A program made the position numbers and the translations under genes. A DNA stretch of 64,000 nt from Lysobacteraceae bacterium (GTDB lineage: Bacteria > Pseudomonadota > Gammaproteobacteria > Nitrococcales > AK92). The DNA lies in the NCBI GenBank assembly GCA_012523465.1, contig JAAYIK010000005.1, positions 1-64,000 of the forward strand, read 5' to 3'. The notes below the pieces were generated by a model that was not told the DNA's origin, did not search any database, and saw only the letters and a program-made list of their open reading frames with translations. This document shows positions 35,064 to 43,698 of this stretch, piece by piece; within the stretch, counting starts at the first letter, position 1; the number at the start of each line of letters is the position of its first letter.

Positions 35064-36345
35064 TCACCACCACTCCACCGAAGCCTAGCGCCAAAGTTTC
35101 GTCGTCGATTTCCTGGCGCTGTTGTTCTGCCAGCGCACGGGCGTGCTCGACCAGTTTACCACTGCGGGCTGGCTGTAGATCCTCCGGCACCCGCTGCCCG
35201 GTGCCAAGATAGGCGACAGGGAGCCGGTGTCGCAGCACCACCGTGAGCGCCCCGCCGAGACTGGCTGCCTCGTCGACCTTGGTCACGATGCAGGCGACCG
35301 GCTGCACGTGGCGGAAGGCGCGCATGGTTTCGTTGAGCGTGGCCAGCTGGGTGTTGGCCGACAGCACCAGATAGGTTCGCACCGGCGTCGGCAGCTGGGA
35401 GAAGGCCTTGAACTGCTCCGACAGGCGCATGTCGCGCTGGCTCATGCCGGCGGTATCGATCAGCACCAGGCGCTTGCCCCTGAGATCCTGCAGCACCTCC
35501 TCCAATTCCTCACGGGAGCCAGCGACCCGCACCGGCACGCCGAGGATGCGGCCAAAATTGCGCAGCTGATCCTGGGCGCCGATGCGGAAGTTATCGGTGC
35601 TCACCAGCCCGACGCTGTCACGGCCATGACGCAAGGCGAAGCGGGCGGCGAGCTTGGCAACCGTGGTGGTCTTGCCCACCCCGGTGGGACCGACCATGGC
35701 GACGATGCCGCCCTGGTCGAGGATGTCGTCGTTGGTGACCTTGAGGTTGTGGGCAACCACCCGCAGGGCCCGCTCCCAGGCGCGCTGGGGCTCGGCCTCA
35801 CCGGCCACATGGTCGGCCAGCTTGCGGCAGATATCGGGCCCCAACCCCAGCTCGCAGAGCTGCCGGAAAACTGCCGCCCGCACCGGCTGCCGCTGCCCCA
35901 GCTGCTGCCACTGCAGCAGGTTCATCTGGTTCTCGAACAGGGAGCGCAGCGCCTTGAGTTCCTGCCGCATCTCGGCGATCGCCGGCTCCTGGGTCCACTC
36001 GATCACCGGCGGTGGCGGACTGGGTTTGGGGTCGGTGTCGGCCAGCTCCGCCGACAGATCCAGCTCGTCGTCGACAGCGATGTCGATTTTCTGGCGCGGC
36101 GGCGCACTCTGCTGGCAGGCGGCCTGCTTGAGCGTCGCGGCGAAGGACGGAGTGGGCTTGGCCGGCGCCGACTGCCGCTCCACGGCGGCACGGACGACCC
36201 GCTCGTCGTAATCGATCGCGGATACCACCTCCACGCCACCGTCGACGTTGCGGCTGGAGAGGATGACCGCGTCAGCGCCCAGTTCCTCGCGCACCTTGCG
36301 AATGGCCTGGCGCATGTCCTTGGCAAAGACGCGTTTGATCTTCAT
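35053..36345 (-). CDS. flhF: Signal-recognition-particle-type GTPase FlhF
   Basis: A 430-residue SRP-GTPase that sets the polar site of flagellum assembly. An N-terminal basic B-domain (about 1-115), an N domain and a GTPase G domain are visible: P-loop VGPTGVGKTTTVAKLAARFA (219-227 core), DNFRIGAQDQLRNF, LVLIDTAGMSQRD and CIVTKVDEAASLGG. The B-domain is Pro/Asp-rich. The stop codon lies inside the fleN start region, so the two are translationally linked. Confidence 0.95.
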   Translation of the reverse strand: MKIKRVFAKDMRQAIRKVREELGADAVILSSRNVDGGVEVVSAIDYDERVVRAAVERQSAPAKPTPSFAATLKQAACQQSAPPRQKIDIAVDDELDLSAELADTDPKPSPPPPVIEWTQEPAIAEMRQELKALRSLFENQMNLLQWQQLGQRQPVRAAVFRQLCELGLGPDICRKLADHVAGEAEPQRAWERALRVVAHNLKVTNDDILDQGGIVAMVGPTGVGKTTTVAKLAARFALRHGRDSVGLVSTDNFRIGAQDQLRNFGRILGVPVRVAGSREELEEVLQDLRGKRLVLIDTAGMSQRDMRLSEQFKAFSQLPTPVRTYLVLSANTQLATLNETMRAFRHVQPVACIVTKVDEAASLGGALTVVLRHRLPVAYLGTGQRVPEDLQPARSGKLVEHARALAEQQRQEIDDETLALGFGGVVVNAD

Positions 36346-36364
36346 GCTGCCACCTTCCTACTTG

Positions 36365-38464
36365 CTACTGGCCTGCCAGCTGGGCCTGGCCCACGCTGCC
36401 AACGATGCGAATCTGCTTATCGTCTGGCACCTCGTTGTACGAGAGCACGTGCAGGCCCGGAACGCTGTGCCGGGTCAGGCGATACAGCCACCTGCGCAGC
36501 TGCGGCGCGGTCAGCAGCACCGCCGGCTGCCCAGCCATCTCCTGCCGCTGCGCGCTTTCCGCCAGCGACCGCTGCAGCCGCTCGGCCAGGCTGGGCGCGA
36601 AGCCCATCGCACTCGAAGTACCCTGCACGGTATCAAGCAACAACTGTTCCAACTGCGGCTCGAGCGTGATTACCGGCAGCTCTTCGCTGAGGCCGCAAAT
36701 GTTCTGCACGATCATGCGGCCCAGCGCCTCTCGCACCGCCGTGGTCAGCTGGGCCGGATCGCGGGTGCGGCCGCCATGCTCGGTCAGGGCCTCGACGATG
36801 GTCCGGGTGTCGCGCACCGGCACCCGCTCCTCCAGCAGGTTCTGCATCACCTTCACCACCACTGACAACGGCAGCGTGTTGGGCACCAGCTCCTCGACCA
36901 GCTTAGGCTGGGTTTGGGCCAGGATGTCGAGCAGCTTCTGGACCTCCTCGTGTCCGAGCAGCTGGTGGGCGTTGTTGTGGATGATCTGCGACAAATGGGT
37001 AGCCACCACGGTGCTGGCATCGACCACGGTGTAGCCCATGCTCTGGGCATAGTCGCGCTGACTCGGCTCGATCCAGACCGCCTCCAGGCCGAAGGCCGGA
37101 TCACGGGTGGCGATACCCTGCACCGGGCCGGCCACGCTGCCGGGGTTGATCGCCAACTCCCGGCCCGGCATCACCTCCGCCTCTGCCAGCGGTACGCCAT
37201 GGATGCTGATGCGGTACTGGTTGGGACCGAGGTCCAGGTTGTCGCGGATGTGCACCGGCTGAATCAGGAACCCCAGATCCTGCGACAGCTTCTTGCGCAC
37301 GCCTTTGATCCGGGTCAACAACTGACCACCCTGCTTGCGATCCACCAGCGGAATCAGGCCATAGCCCACCTCCAGCCCGATTACGTCGACTGGCGGCACG
37401 TCGTCCCAGGACAGCTCTTTGGTCTCGCTGGGCTGTTCGGGCGGCGACTGCTCGGCCGCTGCCGGCGGCCTGGCGGCCTGCTTCTTCCGCTGCAGCAAGA
37501 ACCAGGCTCCGGCCCCGCAGGCCAGCGCGAACAGCAGAAAGGGCACGTTGGGCATGCCGGGGATGAGGCCGAGGAAGCCGACGATGCCGGCGGTCACGGC
37601 CAGTGTCTTGGGATTGCCCAGCAACTGTCCCAGCACGGCGCCCGCCATGTCCTGACTGGCCGAGACCCGGGTGACCAGGATGGCGGTGGCGGTGGACAGT
37701 ACCAGCGCCGGGATCTGCGCCACCAGGCCGTCGCCAATGGTGAGCAGGATGTACACCTGCAGGGCGTCGGCAAACGGCATCCCATGCTGCAGGATGCCGA
37801 TGGCCAGTCCGCCGATGATGTTGATGATCAGGACCAGGATGCCAGCGATGGCATCGCCGCGGACGAACTTGGAGGCACCGTCCATGGAGCCATAGAAGTC
37901 GGCCTCCATGGCGACCTCGTTGCGTCGCGCCCGCGCCTCTTCCTGAGTGATCAGCCCGGCGTTGAGGTCGGCGTCGATGGCCATCTGCTTGCCGGGCAAG
38001 GCATCGAGGGTGAAGCGAGCCGAGACCTCGGACACCCGGCCCGCGCCCTTGGTAACCACGACAAAGTTGACGATGGTGAGGATGATAAACACCACCAGGC
38101 CGATGGTGTAGTTGCCGCCGACCACGAACTGGCCGAAGGCTTCGATCACCTTGCCGGCGGCGTCGGTGCCGGTGTGGCCGTTGAGCAGCACCACCCGGGT
38201 GGAGGCCACGTTGAGCGCCAGCCGGAACAGCGTGGCCATCAGCAGCACCGTGGGGAAGGCGGCGAAGTCCAGCGGCCGCAGGGCGTAAATCGCGGCCAGC
38301 AGCACGATCAACGACAGCACGATATTGAAGGTAAACAGCAGATCCAGCCCCACGGGTGGCAGCGGCACCACGATCATGGCCAGCAAGGCCACGACCAAAA
38401 GCGGCGTGCCGAGCCCTTGGCGGCCGACCTGTCGCAGAGTTTGCAGCGCCGTTGTCGTCGTCAT
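36365..38464 (-). CDS. flhA: Flagellar type III export gate protein FlhA
   Basis: A 699-residue FlhA of normal length. The N-terminal half has about eight transmembrane helices and the FHIPEP-type cytoplasmic loop with RVSEVSARFTLDALPGKQMA, DADLNAGLITQEEARARRNE and YGSMDGASKFVRGDAIA. The C-terminal cytoplasmic domain (from about 340) includes VIGLEVGYGLIPLVD and AVWIEPSQRDYAQSMGYTVV. It overlaps flhB by 4 bp. Confidence 0.97.
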   Translation of the reverse strand: MTTTTALQTLRQVGRQGLGTPLLVVALLAMIVVPLPPVGLDLLFTFNIVLSLIVLLAAIYALRPLDFAAFPTVLLMATLFRLALNVASTRVVLLNGHTGTDAAGKVIEAFGQFVVGGNYTIGLVVFIILTIVNFVVVTKGAGRVSEVSARFTLDALPGKQMAIDADLNAGLITQEEARARRNEVAMEADFYGSMDGASKFVRGDAIAGILVLIINIIGGLAIGILQHGMPFADALQVYILLTIGDGLVAQIPALVLSTATAILVTRVSASQDMAGAVLGQLLGNPKTLAVTAGIVGFLGLIPGMPNVPFLLFALACGAGAWFLLQRKKQAARPPAAAEQSPPEQPSETKELSWDDVPPVDVIGLEVGYGLIPLVDRKQGGQLLTRIKGVRKKLSQDLGFLIQPVHIRDNLDLGPNQYRISIHGVPLAEAEVMPGRELAINPGSVAGPVQGIATRDPAFGLEAVWIEPSQRDYAQSMGYTVVDASTVVATHLSQIIHNNAHQLLGHEEVQKLLDILAQTQPKLVEELVPNTLPLSVVVKVMQNLLEERVPVRDTRTIVEALTEHGGRTRDPAQLTTAVREALGRMIVQNICGLSEELPVITLEPQLEQLLLDTVQGTSSAMGFAPSLAERLQRSLAESAQRQEMAGQPAVLLTAPQLRRWLYRLTRHSVPGLHVLSYNEVPDDKQIRIVGSVGQAQLAGQ

Positions 38465-39615
38465 TGCTCGGTGCTCATCCCTCTATTCGCGTATTTCATA
38501 AATTCTTCCGGAATCTCCGGCTCCGGCCGCAGCGGCCGAGCGTCAGCCGTGGCGTTGCGCAGCTGGTAGATGTAGGCCAGCACCTGCGCCACGGCGAGAT
38601 ACAACCCGCTGGGGATCTCCTGGTCGATCTCGGTGGTGTGATACAAGGCGCGTGCCAACGGCGGCGCCTCGAAGATCGGCACCTTGCTTTCCTCCGCCAG
38701 CTCGCGGATGCGCAGCGCGATCAGGCCGACGCCCTTGGCCACCACCTTGGGCGCCTGCATCTTCAGCTGGTCATATTGCAAGGCAACCGCGAAATGGGTC
38801 GGGTTGGTGACCACCACGTCGGCCTGCGGCACCTTCTCCAGCATGCGGCCTCGCGACAGCTCGCGCTGCAGCTGACGAATTCTGCTCTTAACCTCGGGCT
38901 TGCCCTCGGTCTCCTTGAACTCCTCCTTGAGCTCCTGCCGAGTCATGCGCAGCTTGCGGCTGTTGTCCCACAGCTGGTAGGGCACGTCCACCGCCGCCAC
39001 CAGCGCCAGGGCCAGCGCCAGGAAGACGAAGGCCTGGAAAAACAGACGAATGCCGCCGGCAATGCCGGTCTCGAGCGGAACCCGGGCAAGCGCCAAGAAA
39101 TCGTCACGGAAGGTATAGAGGACCAGGAGCCCGACCAGTCCGACCACCAGCACCTTGGCCAGCGCCTTGACCAGCTCGATCACCGCCCGCAGGCCGAACA
39201 TGCGCTGCAGGCCCTTGACGGGATTGAGCTTCTCGAACTTGGGCGCGAGCCCTTCGAGGTTGAATGTCCAGCCGCCCAGCAGCAGGGTGCCGGCCACCGA
39301 AACCACCAGCATCAGCAGCGCAAACGGCGCGATCAGCAGCAGCCCACGGCCGATGGCCTCCTGCAGCAGGCGCACCGGCGCCATCGGATCGAAGGCGACC
39401 TCACGGTCAAAGCGAAAATTGCTGTCGACGACCCCGTACAGCCCTTCGCCCATGTAGCCGCCCAGGGCATACAACCCCACCGCCGCGGTGAGCATGACCA
39501 GCATGGTGTTGAGCTCCCGCGAGCGCGGTATTTGCCCTTTCTCGCGCGCTTCCTGGCGGCGTTTAGGAGTCGGCTCTTCTGTTCGTTCTTGCCCGGTATC
39601 GTTCTCTTCAGCCAT
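38461..39615 (-). CDS. flhB: Flagellar type III export switch protein FlhB
   Basis: A 384-residue export-apparatus protein with four N-terminal membrane helices and a cytoplasmic autocleavage domain. The autocleavage site NPTH is in DVVVTNPTHFAVALQYD. The basic, charged N-terminus TEEPTPKRRQEAREKGQIPR is typical of FlhB, and the start at 39615 (MAEENDTGQ) was chosen on that basis; the frame remains open ~22 codons upstream. It is the first gene of the flagellar cluster in the window, behind a sigma-54 promoter. Confidence 0.96.
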   Translation of the reverse strand: MAEENDTGQERTEEPTPKRRQEAREKGQIPRSRELNTMLVMLTAAVGLYALGGYMGEGLYGVVDSNFRFDREVAFDPMAPVRLLQEAIGRGLLLIAPFALLMLVVSVAGTLLLGGWTFNLEGLAPKFEKLNPVKGLQRMFGLRAVIELVKALAKVLVVGLVGLLVLYTFRDDFLALARVPLETGIAGGIRLFFQAFVFLALALALVAAVDVPYQLWDNSRKLRMTRQELKEEFKETEGKPEVKSRIRQLQRELSRGRMLEKVPQADVVVTNPTHFAVALQYDQLKMQAPKVVAKGVGLIALRIRELAEESKVPIFEAPPLARALYHTTEIDQEIPSGLYLAVAQVLAYIYQLRNATADARPLRPEPEIPEEFMKYANRGMSTEQ

Positions 39616-39664
39616 GTCGAGTTCGTCACAAGGCGCAGCACGGTTGCTTGACGACGACTCATCA

Positions 39665-39680
39665 TGCAAAGAGCGGGCCA
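39665..39680 (-). promoter_or_regulatory. Sigma-54 promoter upstream of flhB
   Basis: On the minus strand the sequence TGGCCCGCTCTTTGCA matches the RpoN consensus TGGCACG-N4-TTGCW, with GG and GC exactly 10 bp apart. The predicted transcript would start about 38 nt before the flhB ATG. RpoN-dependent transcription of flhBAF-fleN-fliA is standard in polar flagellates. The remaining ~230 bp up to the nrdJb stop codon holds no recognised feature. Confidence 0.72.
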
Positions 39681-39909
39681 ATCAGCCGGGAATCCAGGCT
39701 CAACCAGGCCAGGCGTACGGATTGCGATCAAGACGACAAGAACTGCTGCGCCGAGGTCGGCGACGGAAAGCCGACATCAGGAGCGGGACGAAGGGTAGGC
39801 GCACGCCCCTAGGGCGCGCGGGCTGTCGCGGGAGTCGGAAGGCGGTCGGCGCCGTCAGCCGCAGCGACCGCCCGAAAGCGATGCCAGGCCGGCTAGCGGC
39901 CGGCGACGG

Positions 39910-40605
39910 TCAGGAACACTGCGACTCGCCGCAGTTAAGGCAGGTCATGCAGCCGTCCATCTGCACCACGGCCTTGGTCTGGCACTTGCCGCACAGCTGC
40001 GCGCTTTCCGGATAGCCGGGGTTGTCAGCGGCCTGCGTCGTGTCCTCGCCGGCCGGGACGCCGGCGCCGCCGCGACTGGCCAGCTCGGCCTTCTTCTGCT
40101 CGATGAAGGCGCGCTGATGCTCGTCCAGCTGCTCCTCCGCGATCAGGCCGATCTTGCGCAGGTGCATCTCGATAACATCACCGATCTCGGCCACCAGCGA
40201 GGGCATGAAACGCCCGCCCTTCTTGAAATAGCCGCCCTTGGGATCGAACACCGAGCGCAACTCCTCGACCAGGAAGGTGCAGTCGCCTCCCTTGCGGAAC
40301 ACGGCCGAGATGATGCGGGTGAGCGCCACGATCCACTGGAAGTGGTCCATGTTCTTGGAATTGATGAAGATCTCGAACGGCCGTCGTTGCTCGTGCTCGG
40401 TACCCGGATTGAGCACGATGTCGTTGATCGTCACGTAGAGCGCATGCTCGGACAGCGGCGTCTTGATCTTGTAGGTCTCTCCCATCAGCACCTCGGGGCG
40501 CTGGAGCTTCTCGTGCATGTGCTCGACTTCAGGCGCCTCGGCCTCGGCTTGCTGATTCTTGACGACCTCATAGCCGACGATCTTGCTCTCGATTTTGACT
40601 GCCAT
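39910..40605 (-). CDS. nrdJb: Class II ribonucleotide reductase C-terminal subunit (NrdJb)
   Basis: A 231-residue protein corresponding to the C-terminal part of adenosylcobalamin-dependent ribonucleotide reductase, encoded as a separate polypeptide as in Pseudomonas. It contains the TSCPD-type domain (HALYVTINDIVLNPGTEHEQ, RPFEIFINSKNMDHFQWIVA, LTRIISAVFRKGG). It ends in a cysteine-rich tail (CGKCQTK, CMTCLNCGESQC) that would bind zinc and shuttle reducing equivalents to the active site. Its catalytic partner NrdJa is encoded ~12 kb away on the same strand. Paired NrdR-box-like sites lie upstream. Confidence 0.9.
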   Translation of the reverse strand: MAVKIESKIVGYEVVKNQQAEAEAPEVEHMHEKLQRPEVLMGETYKIKTPLSEHALYVTINDIVLNPGTEHEQRRPFEIFINSKNMDHFQWIVALTRIISAVFRKGGDCTFLVEELRSVFDPKGGYFKKGGRFMPSLVAEIGDVIEMHLRKIGLIAEEQLDEHQRAFIEQKKAELASRGGAGVPAGEDTTQAADNPGYPESAQLCGKCQTKAVVQMDGCMTCLNCGESQCS

Positions 40606-40692
40606 CTTCCTCTCACCCTGTTTTTTGACGGCTCATGCGCGCCGTGGCCGACCGCCGCCGCCAAAGGCACTTGTTGCCGGCGCGGCAATACG

Positions 40693-40741
40693 CGGCAATA
40701 TATAGTGGAACCCACCCGCAAGCAAACACAAGATATGGTGC
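40693..40741 (-). promoter_or_regulatory. Pair of NrdR-box-like operators upstream of nrdJb
   Basis: Two sites, CGGCAATATATAGTGG (40693-40708) and ACACAAGATATGGTGC (40726-40741), match the NrdR consensus ACACWATATATWGTGT at 12-13 of 16 positions. They are spaced about three helical turns apart, the usual NrdR arrangement. They lie ~90 bp upstream of the nrdJb start. A short tandem repeat of GCGGCAATAC precedes them. Confidence 0.7.
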
Positions 40742-40826
40742 GCGGGTCTTCCCTAGCCCACTGCTCCTGCGGCTGCGCGTCGCTCCCGAGCCGGCAGCTA
40801 TCCGGCAAATCGGCCCGTTTCCGCTA

Positions 40827-40855
40827 TTGTTCACGGCTATGAGACGACGTATTTT
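40827..40855 (+). promoter_or_regulatory. Candidate sigma-70 promoter of the glutamate dehydrogenase gene
   Basis: TTGTTC (40827-40832), 17-bp spacer, TATTTT (40850-40855), about 80 bp before the start codon. The start codon itself has a good AAGGAG Shine-Dalgarno at 40920-40925. Confidence 0.5.
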
Positions 40856-40933
40856 TCAGTCTCAGGAGCTTCCATTTTAGTTGATCGCAGCCGCTGCAGC
40901 GATGCGAAGCTCCCAAGCCTAAGGAGCCGAACC

Positions 40934-42196
40934 ATGGAAAACTTGTTCGAAGGGGCGCTCAGTCATCTAGAAGAAGCCGCACGCTATGCCCAGGTACATC
41001 CGGAAGTGCTGGAAAAGTTGCGCTACCCCAAGGAGGTCTTAGCCACTCGCCTGATGATACGCATGGACGACGGCTCTAGACGCTCTTTCCGGGCATGGCG
41101 TTGCCGTTACGATGACACCCGCGGCCCCACCAAAGGCGGCATCCGCTTCCATCCCGACGCCAAGGAAGACGAGGTCATCACCCTCGCCTTCTGGATGACT
41201 TTCAAGTGCGCGGTAGTCGGCCTGCCCTATGGCGGTGCTAAGGGAGCGATCCAGGTCGATCCCCACTCCCTCACCAAGGGCGAGCTGGAGCGGCTGTCAC
41301 GGGCTTACGTGCACGCCTTCGCCAACATGATCGGGCCCAATCGCGACATTCCCGCCCCCGACGTCTATACCAACGCCATGATCATGGGCTGGATGGCGGA
41401 CGAGTATGCCAACGTGGTTGGCCACCCCTGCCCGGACGTCATCACCGGCAAGCCTATCCCGCTGGGCGGCTCGCTGGGCCGGGACGACGCCACCGCCCGT
41501 GGCGGCTTCTACGTGCTCAACCACCTGGCGGAGGAGCTGGGCTGCAACGGCGGCACCCGCCGTGCGGTAATCCAGGGCATGGGGAATGCCGGCTCCCACA
41601 TGGCCGAGATGCTGCACGCCGCCGGCTGGCAAATCATCGGCATGTCCGACTCGCGCGGGGCCATTTACGATCCTTCCGGCCTGTTTCCGAGCGCAGTCCT
41701 ACGCGCCAAGCAAGAGCAAGGCAGCGTCGTCGCCATGGCTGGCAGGGAAGGCGTGCGGGAGATCAGTCCTGACGAGCTCTTGACCCTGGAGTGCGAGCTG
41801 CTGGTGCCGGCGGCGCTGGAGGAAATGATCAATGCCGACAATGCCGAGCACATCCAGGCCCGGGTCATCCTGGAGCTGGCCAACGGCCCCGTCACCCCCG
41901 CCGCCGACCGCATCCTCGCCCGCAAAGGCATCGCCGTGTTGCCGGACATTCTCGCCAACGCCGGCGGCGTGACCGTGTCCTATTTCGAGTGGGTGCAGAA
42001 CCGGCAGGGCTATTACTGGACGCTGGACGAGGTGCACAGCCGGCTGAAAGCCATTATGGAGCGGGAAAGCCGCAACGTCTGGAACATCGCCCAGAAGCAC
42101 AACATCACCCTGCGCACGGCAGCCTACGTCCATGCCCTCAACCGCCTGTCGGAAGCGATAGAGGCCCACGGCACCCAGGCCTATTTCGCTGGCTAG
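40934..42196 (+). CDS. gdhA: Glu/Leu/Phe/Val dehydrogenase, probable glutamate dehydrogenase
   Basis: A 420-residue amino acid dehydrogenase interconverting glutamate and 2-oxoglutarate plus ammonia. The active-site segment is VGLPYGGAKGAIQVDPHSLT, with the catalytic lysine in GGAKG. MPAPDVYTNA-type recognition appears as IPAPDVYTNAMIMGWMADEY, and the nucleotide-binding fold is VIQGMGNAGSHMAEML. Length fits hexameric NAD(P)-dependent enzymes of the GluD/RocG group; cofactor preference cannot be read safely. It stands as its own transcription unit with a predicted promoter and a downstream hairpin. Confidence 0.92.
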   Translation: MENLFEGALSHLEEAARYAQVHPEVLEKLRYPKEVLATRLMIRMDDGSRRSFRAWRCRYDDTRGPTKGGIRFHPDAKEDEVITLAFWMTFKCAVVGLPYGGAKGAIQVDPHSLTKGELERLSRAYVHAFANMIGPNRDIPAPDVYTNAMIMGWMADEYANVVGHPCPDVITGKPIPLGGSLGRDDATARGGFYVLNHLAEELGCNGGTRRAVIQGMGNAGSHMAEMLHAAGWQIIGMSDSRGAIYDPSGLFPSAVLRAKQEQGSVVAMAGREGVREISPDELLTLECELLVPAALEEMINADNAEHIQARVILELANGPVTPAADRILARKGIAVLPDILANAGGVTVSYFEWVQNRQGYYWTLDEVHSRLKAIMERESRNVWNIAQKHNITLRTAAYVHALNRLSEAIEAHGTQAYFAG

Positions 42197-42228
42197 CCCC
42201 TCTAGAGTGCAAAACGGGTACCATGATG

Positions 42229-42260
42229 GGACGTCCCGGACCGCCCGGTCCGGGACGTCC
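42229..42260. terminator. Perfect 14-bp-stem hairpin between gdhA and nnrS
   Basis: Arms GGACGTCCCGGACC (42229-42242) and GGTCCGGGACGTCC (42247-42260) with a GCCC loop, 33 bp after the gdhA stop codon. Only a short TTT follows, so it is a strong hairpin but not a textbook intrinsic terminator. Its presence supports the nnrS start downstream of it (42289) rather than the in-frame ATGs at 42223/42226. Confidence 0.65.
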
Positions 42261-42288
42261 GACCGTTTGCCGAATCCGACGAGAAGCT

Positions 42289-43410
42289 GTGAACACCCTT
42301 TCCCACCACCAGGCCTCTGCCAAGATCCACGCCCACAATTGGTTCTTCCCCGCGGCCGCCCTGTATGCGGCCATCGTGCTGCCACTGTCGCTGCAGATCA
42401 TGCTGACCCAGCCCGGCTGGCTGCCGGGTCTGGCGACCGGCCTCGGCCACGGGCACGAGATGCTGTTCGGCTTTGCTCTGGCGGTGATAGCCGGCTATCT
42501 GCTGGGGCCGCAATCCAAACTGCTGCTGGGCGCCATGCTGGTCCTCTGGGCTGCTGCCCGCGCCAGCTATCTGACCGCTCCCTACAGTGCCGTGGCAGCG
42601 CTGACCAACGCCTTGTTCGCCGTCCTGCTGGCTGTGCAGATCGCGCCGAAGTTCATGACGGCAGCGAAAAAATGGCGCAACAAGGTCATCGGTCCAGTAC
42701 TGCTGGCCATTTGCGGCCTCGCCGCCGCCATGCAGCTGGATCGCCACCTCGGCGGCCATCTGACCCAGCAGACCCTGCTCCACGAGAGCGTGCTGTTGAT
42801 CGCCCTGCTGCTGCTGTTCATGGGCGGGCGCATCATCGCGCCCGCGGTCGCCGGCCACTTCCAGCAGCTGGGGCAGGAGCTGGATGCTCGTGTGCAGCCG
42901 CGCGTCGAAGGCGCGCTGATCATCGCCATGGGACTGGCCATCGCGCTTCATCCCTGGCCAGCGACGCGGTCCCTGGCCGCCATTGCCCTGGTCGTCGCCG
43001 GCGTGCTGGCGCTGGTCCGGCTGCTGCGTTGGCGCTTGTGGCAGTGCCGAGCGCGGCCCGACCTGCTGTGCCTGGGCGCCGGCTATGGCTGGCTTGTCAT
43101 CGGGCTGATCCTGCTCGCCCTGGCGGCTCCGGCCCATCGGGCGGCCGCGCTGCATGTGATCACCATTGGCGGGCTCGGCTCGCTGGCGCTGGGCGTGATG
43201 GCGCGCACCCGGATGCAGCGGGTCCGGGCCAATCCCGCGGATGCGCCCTCCATCGTCATCGGCACTGCCCTGATCGGTCTGGCAGCAGCCGCCCGCGCCC
43301 TGGCCGGTCTGGGCGTCTTCTACGGCGGCCTGCTATGGTTGAGCACGCTGGCCTGGGCGCTCGCCTTCCTGCTGCTGGCGCGGCTGTTATTCAGCCTGCC
43401 AGCCCGCTGA
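42289..43410 (+). CDS. nnrS: NnrS family heme/copper-containing membrane protein
   Basis: A 373-residue polytopic inner-membrane protein with about 12 hydrophobic helices. The NnrS features are HNWFFPAAALYAAIVLPLSL, GLGHGHEMLFGFALAVIAGY, WAAARASYL and HVITIGGLGSLALGVMARTR; several conserved histidines (as in GHGHEM and HVITIG) are likely heme ligands. NnrS proteins accompany nitric oxide or nitrosative stress metabolism. No denitrification gene is in the window. A GTG start at 42289 preceded by GAGAAG was preferred because upstream ATGs fall in the hairpin. Confidence 0.88.
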   Translation: MNTLSHHQASAKIHAHNWFFPAAALYAAIVLPLSLQIMLTQPGWLPGLATGLGHGHEMLFGFALAVIAGYLLGPQSKLLLGAMLVLWAAARASYLTAPYSAVAALTNALFAVLLAVQIAPKFMTAAKKWRNKVIGPVLLAICGLAAAMQLDRHLGGHLTQQTLLHESVLLIALLLLFMGGRIIAPAVAGHFQQLGQELDARVQPRVEGALIIAMGLAIALHPWPATRSLAAIALVVAGVLALVRLLRWRLWQCRARPDLLCLGAGYGWLVIGLILLALAAPAHRAAALHVITIGGLGSLALGVMARTRMQRVRANPADAPSIVIGTALIGLAAAARALAGLGVFYGGLLWLSTLAWALAFLLLARLLFSLPAR

Positions 43411-43413
43411 AAC

Positions 43414-43442
43414 CGCGCCCGCAGGCCAGACGCGCGGGCGCG
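43414..43442. terminator. Hairpin after nnrS
   Basis: A 9-bp GC stem (43414-43422 with 43434-43442) and 11-nt loop lie directly after the nnrS stop codon. No T-tract follows. The ~250 bp from here to rnk contain a candidate promoter but no other gene. Confidence 0.45.
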
Positions 43443-43463
43443 TGCCTGGCCGCCGGGACTGGT

Positions 43464-43491
43464 TTGCAGGCCCGCCAAGCCCTACTATAAA
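43464..43491 (+). promoter_or_regulatory. Candidate promoter upstream of rnk
   Basis: TTGCAG (43464-43469), 16-bp spacer, TATAAA (43486-43491), followed by an AT-rich stretch. It would give a ~200-nt leader before the rnk start. Confidence 0.45.
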
Positions 43492-43698
43492 TCGCTAAAG
43501 ACAAACAGTTTTCGACCGGCGAAGGCCCGCTCGCAGAGGCTCGAAAAGGCTCACAAGGACCATTGTTCCGAATTACACTGTCAGCATGCCTCGGCGAGTT
43601 CTGCGGGCGCTCCACTTACCCTCGCCAACGCATGCTGCATCCATTCCCAGCCCCGCCCGACTGGCCGTGGCTTTCCTGGATGGAGAGGGAGACAGATC

